DNA from: DASXTB01 sp036505615
GTDB taxonomy: Bacteria > Acidobacteriota > UBA6911 > JACQSX01
Reading direction: 5' to 3'
Assembly (NCBI GenBank): GCA_036505615.1
Contig: DASXTB010000324.1
Location: 1 to 39,152, forward strand
Length of the DNA stretch: 39,152 nucleotides
The translations under genes were made by a program, and so were the position numbers. Shown in pieces: positions 33,487-39,152 of this stretch (its first letter is position 1; each line of letters starts with the position of its first letter). Under the pieces are notes generated by a model, which made no database searches, was not told the origin of the DNA, and was given only the letters and a program-made list of their open reading frames with translations.

Positions 33487-35510
33487 CCATGGTTCTTGCC
33501 ATTGCGGCCCCTCAAATTGCCCAGACGCGGCCTAAAGTTCAATTTCGAGTCTCTGCCGAGTTGGTCATGGTCGATTTGCGAGCCCTGGATTCGAGGAGCC
33601 ATCCGGTCCAGGGACTGAAAGCGTCCGATTTCGAAATTCTAGAGGATGGGATACCGCAGAAAGTCGATTCTTTCCGTGAAATCTTGCTGCAGCCATCCCC
33701 TGCGGCAGCCAGCGTGGAATCCCGCCGCCTGATCGTTCCGCACCAGCATGAGGATGTTGAAATTCCTCTCGACAAAGTCGCCGAGCACCGGCTGTGGATT
33801 CTGCTGTTCAATCTGGCGGGAATGGAAACCGATCAGGTGATCCAGGCGGTGGACTCAGCCCGCAAGTTTATCCGGCAGACCATGACTCTCGATGACCTTG
33901 TCGCTGTACTCTCCTTTACCGGCGAATTGCGGCTGGTCTCCAATCTGACCAATGACCGGGACCTCCTGCTGGGCGCTCTTGACAAGATGGACAAGATTTC
34001 CCGGCAACAGGAGGCGAATATACCGTCGCAGGATTCCACAGGCTCTACAGACAACGATGATCTGGGAGAATTCATCGCCGATGACACGGAGTTTGCCATC
34101 TTCGACACTAATCGCCAGTTAGTATCTCTGCAGTCGGTATTGCAGCTCTACAAGGAGATCCCGGCACGCAAGGCGCTGCTCTATTTCTCGGCGGGCATTC
34201 AGCAAAATGACACATCCAACCTGGACGAGCTGCGTCTGACCTCGGATCTGGCCAATCGGACCAATACCAGCATCTACGCAGTGGATACACGGGGCTTGGT
34301 GGCGCTGGCGCCCGGCGGGGGCGCGCGAGAGCGGGGCCCGAGAGGGACGGCCATTTTCACCGGTCAAGCGGTCAACGATCAGCTCACAAAACTGGCAAAC
34401 ACGCAAGAGATGATGCAGGCGCTGTCCAAGGATACCGGTGGTAAGGCCCTGGTGGATAACAATGATTTTCAGCCCGCCTTCACGCAGGCTCGTGACGATA
34501 GTTCGCACTACTACCTGCTTGGGTATTACTCCAGCCAAACTCGAAAAGACGGACGCTTTCGAAAGATTGTGGTCCGCAGTCGAGTTCCGAATCTGAAGCT
34601 CGTTTATCGCCGCGGCTACAACGCTCCCAAGCCCTTCCAGGCATACAACTCCAAGGAGAAAGATGAGCTGCTGGAGCGCGCCATTGTTTCCCGCGAGCAG
34701 CCGCAGGATTTTGCAGTCGACTTTCGAGCAGATTACTTCTACCAGTCGTCAGGGCAGGTGCTCGTTCCCCTGAGCCTGAAATTTTCGAAAAAGGATCTGC
34801 TTGCCGATGGCGGCACACAAAAGCAAAAGCTGGATCTGGTCGGGTTTGCTCGCGACTCGCAGGGCCAGGTCGTCCAGGTTCTGCGTGACTCCATTGAGCT
34901 GAGCGCCTCGGGCCTTTCACCAGCAGTGCTGTATCAGAACGCGTTTATGATGAATCCCGGGATTTACACTTTGACCTTCTTTGCCAGGGAGAACCGTGAC
35001 GGCCGGATGACTTCGGTGGAGCAACAAATTAAGCTGCCCGTGGATCCCCGGCGGTTGACTACCAGTAGTTTGGTGTTTGGGACGCAGCTTGCAGAAAACA
35101 GCACTCCGCAGTTTCAGATATCACAGCCAGGAAAACAGCGGGACGAGCGCGTTGCCATACCTTCGCCTTTGAGAATTCGCGCCAAGGAAATTGTGCCCTT
35201 GACGGACCGCGTTTTTTCGCGGGCCGAGCAATTTTACGTTTTGTTCTACGCTTATCATGCGAAGTTGGACGCCGTGGGAAAGCCAAGGCTGAAAGTATCC
35301 GCGTCGATCTGGGATGCAAGCGGGAAAAAACTTTCCGATGCGCCTCCGGTGACGTTTACCGAGACCGATGCTGCCTCGGGCGGCGTTCCGTGCCACGTCC
35401 GCTTCACGCTTCGCAATTTTACGCCCGGCAAATACCTACTCAAGATTGACCTGGCAGACGAGCTAAGCCAGGAGCACGCGGAGTTGGAGGAAGGGTTTGA
35501 AGTGAAGTAA
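33204..35510 (+). CDS. VWFA-related Acidobacterial domain protein
   Basis: An exported protein of up to 768 residues. The conserved opening of the acidobacterial VWFA family (FRVSAELVMVDLRALD... DFEILEDGIPQKVDSF) starts near residue 111, then a von Willebrand A fold (about 185-400) and a C-terminal region of about 350 residues with beta-rich segments. The usual MIDAS DxSxS is replaced by FNLAGM, so metal-dependent adhesion is doubtful. The N-terminus is uncertain. The frame from ATG 33204 reads through the right repeat arm (residues about 48-80, PRPRVAVSP units). ATG 33489, just inside the right border, would leave a short hydrophobic N-terminus. The family is characteristic of Acidobacteriota and its role is unknown. 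Confidence 0.82.
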   Translation: MKFDKKLHQRFGLVFQSLYFEFSSLRVFCTNNHWLLLQLPKFLHSARPRVAVSPRPRVAVSPRPRVSVFPHPRVAVFPCPRVLVAALPLCALVATMVLAIAAPQIAQTRPKVQFRVSAELVMVDLRALDSRSHPVQGLKASDFEILEDGIPQKVDSFREILLQPSPAAASVESRRLIVPHQHEDVEIPLDKVAEHRLWILLFNLAGMETDQVIQAVDSARKFIRQTMTLDDLVAVLSFTGELRLVSNLTNDRDLLLGALDKMDKISRQQEANIPSQDSTGSTDNDDLGEFIADDTEFAIFDTNRQLVSLQSVLQLYKEIPARKALLYFSAGIQQNDTSNLDELRLTSDLANRTNTSIYAVDTRGLVALAPGGGARERGPRGTAIFTGQAVNDQLTKLANTQEMMQALSKDTGGKALVDNNDFQPAFTQARDDSSHYYLLGYYSSQTRKDGRFRKIVVRSRVPNLKLVYRRGYNAPKPFQAYNSKEKDELLERAIVSREQPQDFAVDFRADYFYQSSGQVLVPLSLKFSKKDLLADGGTQKQKLDLVGFARDSQGQVVQVLRDSIELSASGLSPAVLYQNAFMMNPGIYTLTFFARENRDGRMTSVEQQIKLPVDPRRLTTSSLVFGTQLAENSTPQFQISQPGKQRDERVAIPSPLRIRAKEIVPLTDRVFSRAEQFYVLFYAYHAKLDAVGKPRLKVSASIWDASGKKLSDAPPVTFTETDAASGGVPCHVRFTLRNFTPGKYLLKIDLADELSQEHAELEEGFEVK

Positions 35511-35512
35511 GG

Positions 35513-35800
35513 ACCAGGAGGCAGGAAGCAGGAGGCGGGAGGCAGGAGGCAGGAAGCAGCAGGCAGGAGGCAGGAAGCAGAACGCAGGAAGCAAGTGGCA
35601 GACATCGGCAAGGGCATCATTCGTCGTTGCCATTCGTCATTTAGAATTAACCAATAACTCTAACTCAATGAAGATTTCTTGTCGTCTGCTGTCCTGCCTC
35701 CTGCTTCCTGCCTCCTGCCGTCTGCCTCCTGCCTCCCGCTTCCTGACTCCTGCTCGCCGCCTCCTGCCGTCTGCCTCCTGCTTCCTGCCTTCAGTCTTCT
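35513..35800. repeat. Paired-arm tandem repeat, 7-bp unit of the GCAGGAG type
   Basis: The left arm (35513-35598) is about twelve CAGGAGG/CAGGAAG units. The right arm (35687-35800) is about sixteen complementary CTGCCTC/CTGCTTC units. The loop is about 90 bp and holds a short CATTCGTC motif of another unit type. The element fills the space between the converging VWFA and mazG genes and reaches into the last codons of mazG. Confidence 0.9.
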
Positions 35801-36582
35801 GGCTTGTTGGCTTCTCTCTTGGCCGCTTGCCATCGCTCCTCCATTTCGTCCAAGTCGGCATCCTGTAGTAAAACACCTTCGCGAGCAAAGGACCGCTCCA
35901 TGCTCCGAAATCTTTCCTCGAACTTCTTGTTGCTTCGTGAAAGTGCTGTCTCCGGATCGACCCCGCAGCGCCGCGCCAGATTGACCGCGACAAAGAATAT
36001 GTCCCCAATCTCATCCGCTATTCGTAGCATGTCGTTCTCCTTTTCAGCGCGGTGCAGTTCGTCCAGCTCTTCCTGCATTTTCTCGGCGATTGAGGCGGTA
36101 TCCGGCCAGTCAAAACCCACACGCGCCGCCTTGGCCGTAAGCTGCAGCGCCCGGTAAAGCGCGGGCAAGGATTTTGGAACTCCCTCCAGAACCGATGTTT
36201 TCTCCGGCTTTCCTGACTGTCTTTTTTCCTGATGCTTGATTTCTTCCCAGCTTTTCAAGACCTGATCGCTGTCAGAAAACTTCTGGTCTCCGAAGATGTG
36301 AGGGTGGCGCCGCACCATCTTCTCGTACACGCCCCGAACTACATCGCGCATGTCAAACTCTCCTTCTTCCTTGGCGATGCGCGTGTGAAAGACCACCTGA
36401 AACAGCAAGTCTCCCAGTTCCTCGCACAATGCGGCGGGATCGTCCATGGCTTCGATCACTTCGAACGCTTCTTCTACCAGCATCGGCTTTAGGGTTTCCC
36501 GCGTCTGTTCCTTGTCCCAAGGACAGCCATTCTCACCCCGCAAAATGTCCATCAGTTCCAGCAATTGTGTGAATTCTTCCAT
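35791..36582 (-). CDS. mazG: Nucleoside triphosphate pyrophosphohydrolase MazG
   Basis: A 263-residue cytoplasmic enzyme that hydrolyses nucleoside triphosphates to monophosphates and pyrophosphate. Two MazG domains are visible. The first has LRGENGCPWDKEQT and the EEAFEVIEA...EELGDLLFQVVFH metal-binding helices (about 34-67). The second has the EELDELHRAE...DEIGDIFFVAVNLAR helices (about 166-205). The length equals the E. coli protein. The start is ATG 36582, with GAGG 6 nt upstream; a TTG 12 bp earlier is less likely. The C-terminus (KREANKPED) lies inside the right repeat arm. The gap 36583-36828 is the divergent promoter region with the DUF1844 gene. Confidence 0.95.
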   Translation of the reverse strand: MEEFTQLLELMDILRGENGCPWDKEQTRETLKPMLVEEAFEVIEAMDDPAALCEELGDLLFQVVFHTRIAKEEGEFDMRDVVRGVYEKMVRRHPHIFGDQKFSDSDQVLKSWEEIKHQEKRQSGKPEKTSVLEGVPKSLPALYRALQLTAKAARVGFDWPDTASIAEKMQEELDELHRAEKENDMLRIADEIGDIFFVAVNLARRCGVDPETALSRSNKKFEERFRSMERSFAREGVLLQDADLDEMEERWQAAKREANKPED

Positions 36583-36828
36583 TTCAGACCTCAATTTGAG
36601 GTTTCATTCAATTACCACAAAGGCGTTCCCCAAGGAATGTGAATTCGCTGTCAGACGCCCCGCACAAACCATGTTAAACTAAAGGCTTTCCGAGCACGAT
36701 CAGCGATCAGCCATCCGCTTTTAGCCAGGCGTTCGAAGCCCGATCGCTGCGAAAAGGATATCCCAGGGCGGGAAATCCACAGAGCCGAAGTCTGACTGAT
36801 AGCCGACTGCAACAGGAAGAGGATTTCA

Positions 36829-37290
36829 ATGACCGACAAGGACCACAAGGAGGAAAGCTTCAAGGTGTTTGATCGCCGGAAGTTTACAATCACCGGCGAA
36901 GAACGGACCGATTTACCGCCCGAAGAACGTACGTCCGCTCAACCACCATCCAAGGAGGCGCCCAAACAACAGAGTTCCGTAAAGACATCCAGCCGCCAGC
37001 AGAGCGCCCCGCCCAAGGCTGAACCCTCAGCCGATGCCAGTGGCGAGCTTGCCGCCTTCCTCATGTCACTGGCAAACACGGCAATGATGTACATGGAGGC
37101 AGCCAAGGATCCGGCCGCCGGTCGGTTCGAGCAGAATGTTGCGGCGGCTAAACAAATGATCGACTGGCTCGGTGTGGTGCAGCGAAAGACTGAAGGAAAT
37201 CGTAGCGCCGAGGAAAGCCTCTTGCTCGAGAACCTGCTATACGAACTGCGCATGCAGTATCTAGCCAAGAACAAATTGCCCAAGGTCTGA
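36829..37290 (+). CDS. DUF1844 domain protein
   Basis: A 153-residue cytoplasmic protein. The N-terminal 70 residues are charged and Pro/Gln/Ser-rich, probably disordered, starting with SFKVFDRRKFTITGEER. The C-terminal DUF1844 domain (about 72-148) has the family pattern LAAFLMSLANTAMMYMEAA and AAAKQMIDWLGVVQRKTEGN...LLENLLYELRMQYL. Function is unknown for the family. It precedes the PhnP-like and ribF genes on the same strand with a 72-bp gap that holds a perfect hairpin. Confidence 0.88.
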   Translation: MTDKDHKEESFKVFDRRKFTITGEERTDLPPEERTSAQPPSKEAPKQQSSVKTSSRQQSAPPKAEPSADASGELAAFLMSLANTAMMYMEAAKDPAAGRFEQNVAAAKQMIDWLGVVQRKTEGNRSAEESLLLENLLYELRMQYLAKNKLPKV

Positions 37291-37301
37291 TCAGGAATCC
37301 G

Positions 37302-37352
37302 GCCGCAAATGAACGCGAATGGGGACGAATCTAAGCCGCGTTCATTTGCGGC
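37302..37352 (+). promoter_or_regulatory. Perfect 16-bp hairpin upstream of the PhnP-like gene
   Basis: GCCGCAAATGAACGCG (37302-37317) and CGCGTTCATTTGCGGC (37337-37352) are exact reverse complements around a 19-nt loop. It starts 12 bp after the DUF1844 stop and ends 11 bp before the next start, so in mRNA it would sit directly against the ribosome-binding region. No U-tract follows. Confidence 0.85.
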
Positions 37353-37362
37353 TAGATCCACT

Positions 37363-38118
37363 ATGAAAGTCACTTTTCTGGGTACCGGAACTTCCCACGG
37401 GGTTCCCATGCTGGGCTGCACTTGCCCGGTTTGCACGTCGTCCGACCCACGCAACCGGCGCACGCGACCTTCGGTTCTTCTCCAAACAGACCAGCAACAA
37501 TTGGTCATCGATACCTGCACAGATTTCCGAGCCCAGTTGATGCGACATCCGATACCGCGCCTGGATGCGGTACTCTACACTCACTGGCACGCAGATCACA
37601 TTCTCGGACTGGACGACATCCGGCCATTCAACTACTTCCAGAAAGGCTCGATTCCCATTTACGGAAATGCTGAGACTCTCGACCACATAAAGAGAACTTT
37701 CGCGTACATTTTCGGTGACGCTCCCTACCAGGGCGCACCGCGCGTGGAAACACGCCTCATCGAAGGCCCTTTTGACCTAAACGACCTCAGGGTGGAACCC
37801 CTCACAGTATTTCACGGTAAACTGAAAATACTGGGCTTCAAGATAAAAGACTTCGCTTACATCACGGATGCGAGTTTTCTTCCGGAGAATACTCTGTGCC
37901 AGATCCAACGGGTTGGTTGCCTGGTGCTGAACGCCCTCCGGTACAAACCGCATCCGGCGCACTTCAGCCTGGAACAATCAGTACAGGAGATCGAAAAAAT
38001 CAAGCCCCGCCAAGCGTTCCTGACTCACATATCGCACCAGTTGGAGCATCAGGCGGTGGAAAACTCGCTGCCCCCCCATGTGCGTCTGGCTTATGATGGG
38101 CTGATATTAGAGATATGA
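37363..38118 (+). CDS. PhnP-like MBL-fold phosphodiesterase
   Basis: A 251-residue cytoplasmic metallo-hydrolase. The N-terminus MKVTFLGTGTSHGVP and the zinc-binding cysteines C19, C21 and C24 (CTCPVC) are those of PhnP-type cyclic phosphodiesterases. The catalytic HWHADH motif lies at 74-79. Later metal-site residues are in ITDASF and LTHISHQ. The likely reaction is hydrolysis of a cyclic or phosphodiester bond. There is no phn operon here, so a role in phosphonate use is not implied. I start at ATG 37363; an upstream ATG at 37309 lies within the hairpin. The stop overlaps the ribF start (ATGA). Confidence 0.88.
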   Translation: MKVTFLGTGTSHGVPMLGCTCPVCTSSDPRNRRTRPSVLLQTDQQQLVIDTCTDFRAQLMRHPIPRLDAVLYTHWHADHILGLDDIRPFNYFQKGSIPIYGNAETLDHIKRTFAYIFGDAPYQGAPRVETRLIEGPFDLNDLRVEPLTVFHGKLKILGFKIKDFAYITDASFLPENTLCQIQRVGCLVLNALRYKPHPAHFSLEQSVQEIEKIKPRQAFLTHISHQLEHQAVENSLPPHVRLAYDGLILEI

Positions 38119-39104
38119 AGATCGTCCGCAGCTTGAAAGAAATCACAGAGACTTTTCCCTATCCAATTCTCACCATAGGAAGCTTTGACGGTGTGCATTG
38201 CGGCCATCAGAAGATCCTTGCGGACGTGGCGGCCAACGCGCGCCAGAAGCACGGAACGGCCGCGGTGCTGACGTTTCACCCGCACCCGCAGAAGATCATT
38301 TCGCCCGCTGAATCGCCCCGCTTGATCCAGACCTTTGAACAGAAAGCCGCCATGCTGGAAAAGCTTGGAGTCGATCTTCTCGCCTTGGTCCCTTTCACTT
38401 GGGATCTGGCGCAGTTATCCGCGCGCGATTTTGTAACGGAGATCATTCATCGAAAGCTTGCAATCCAGGAACTCCATGTGGGCTCAAATTTCCGATTTGG
38501 CCACAATCGGGCAGGAGACGTGGAGCTGCTGAAGAAGTGGGGCGCCAAGCTGAACATTCAGATATTTGAAATTCCCGAATACTACGTCGGCAAGATCAAG
38601 GTAAGCAGCACCCGGATACGCCGCTTCCTGTCGCACGGTCACGTCGAGATCGCCCGTCGCCTCCTGGGCCGTCCCTTTTCACTGGTGGGGAACGTGGTTC
38701 ATGGCGATGGGCTGGGAGCCCGAATCGGGATTCCTACAGCCAATTTGACCATCCGTAATGAGTTGATTCCTCAGACGGGCGTTTACGTTACTTGCGCCGT
38801 TCTCGACGGCAAGACTTACCAGGGGGTAACCAACGTAGGCTTCCGTCCTACTGTGACCCAGCGCACTTCGGATCGGCCCATTGTTGAGACACACCTCTTT
38901 GACTTGCATCAGGATCTGTACGATAAGCAAATCGAGTTGTTCTTTTATTTTCGAATCCGCGCAGAGAGGAAGTTCTCAAGCCTGGATGCGCTCGTCGCGA
39001 GGATCCTCAAAGACATTGACTTCGCGCATCGGTACTTTGCCAGAGTTGGAGGAAAGCTTGAAGAAAAGTGGTCTCTGGTCGGCGGCCAAGGCTGGAGGCA
39101 ATAG
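38115..39104 (+). CDS. ribF: Bifunctional riboflavin kinase/FAD synthetase
   Basis: A 329-residue cytoplasmic enzyme that phosphorylates riboflavin to FMN and adenylates FMN to FAD. The N-terminal FAD synthetase domain (1-185) has TIGSFDGVHCGHQ (20-32) and the KVSSTRIRRFL (about 162-172) nucleotide-binding motif. The C-terminal kinase domain (186-310) has RIGIPTANLTI and GVTNVGFRPTV. It is complete and coupled to the PhnP-like gene by a 4-bp overlap. The last residues (EKWSLVGGQGWRQ) lie next to a repeat array. Confidence 0.96.
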   Translation: MKIVRSLKEITETFPYPILTIGSFDGVHCGHQKILADVAANARQKHGTAAVLTFHPHPQKIISPAESPRLIQTFEQKAAMLEKLGVDLLALVPFTWDLAQLSARDFVTEIIHRKLAIQELHVGSNFRFGHNRAGDVELLKKWGAKLNIQIFEIPEYYVGKIKVSSTRIRRFLSHGHVEIARRLLGRPFSLVGNVVHGDGLGARIGIPTANLTIRNELIPQTGVYVTCAVLDGKTYQGVTNVGFRPTVTQRTSDRPIVETHLFDLHQDLYDKQIELFFYFRIRAERKFSSLDALVARILKDIDFAHRYFARVGGKLEEKWSLVGGQGWRQ

Positions 39105-39152
39105 GAAGGAAGGGGGCAGGAGCCAGGAAGCAGGAGGCGGGAGGCAGCAGGC
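39105..39152. repeat. Left arm of a tandem repeat cut by the window end
   Basis: About six degenerate CAGGAGG/CAGGAAG units run from the ribF stop to the window end. The unit matches the left arm at 35513-35598. A complementary CTGCCTC arm would be expected downstream, outside the window. Confidence 0.75.

Noticed and set aside
33248..33602. Minus-strand ORFs rich in GDTGTRGHG-type peptides
   Set aside because: They are direct translations of the 8-bp repeat arm and not supported as genes.
35513..35800. CRISPR array
   Set aside because: The repeats are contiguous 7-bp units without spacers, and no cas gene is present.

Overview
The window looks like chromosomal DNA of a soil-type Acidobacteriota, probably class Terriglobia. 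The evidence is a gene for a 'VWFA-related Acidobacterial domain' protein (33204-35510), an Oar-like TonB-dependent receptor with a carboxypeptidase-regulatory-like N-terminus, and an alternative complex III plus A2-type cytochrome oxidase cluster. The phylum call is an inference from gene content; there is no rRNA or tRNA gene in the window to confirm it.

Layout. 1-287 has no gene and carries a pair of REP-like palindromes. 288-2443 (+) is a DedA membrane protein translationally coupled to an M20 amidohydrolase. 2718-5582 (-) holds a membrane-bound spermidine-synthase-like protein and MscL. 5875-6962 (+) holds a small F-x-N-C protein and a Cu/Zn superoxide dismutase. 7245-8636 (-) is a metallo-beta-lactamase/double-rhodanese protein. 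The core of the window is one long minus-strand respiratory cluster read from 22908 down to 8855: actA-actB-actC-actD-actE-actF, a conserved one-TM protein, SCO, cytochrome oxidase subunits II, I, III and IV, and a double UspA. Together these encode a quinol:cytochrome c oxidoreductase (alternative complex III), the terminal oxidase it feeds, and a CuA-site assembly factor. Spacing and ATGA overlaps suggest co-transcription.

From 23024 on the content is mixed: a four-helix-bundle gene inside long inverted repeats, a polytopic membrane protein, an M23 peptidase with a clear sigma70-type promoter, RNase E/G with a large disordered insertion and a structured leader, the TonB-dependent receptor, the VWFA protein, MazG, a DUF1844 protein, a PhnP-like metallo-hydrolase and RibF.

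The most unusual layer is non-coding. About ten intergenic spaces carry degenerate tandem repeats of 6-8 bp units arranged as two inverted arms around a loop. The two arms of one locus match each other, while most loci use a different unit. Two loci (23024-23633 and 33001-33486) also share a border sequence. One of them encloses a complete four-helix-bundle ORF, the architecture known from 23S rRNA intervening sequences. Several arms run into coding sequence and appear to supply N-termini or start regions (spermidine-synthase-like protein, SCO, VWFA protein). I propose these are a family of foldback elements, with the ORF-bearing copy a possible source element.
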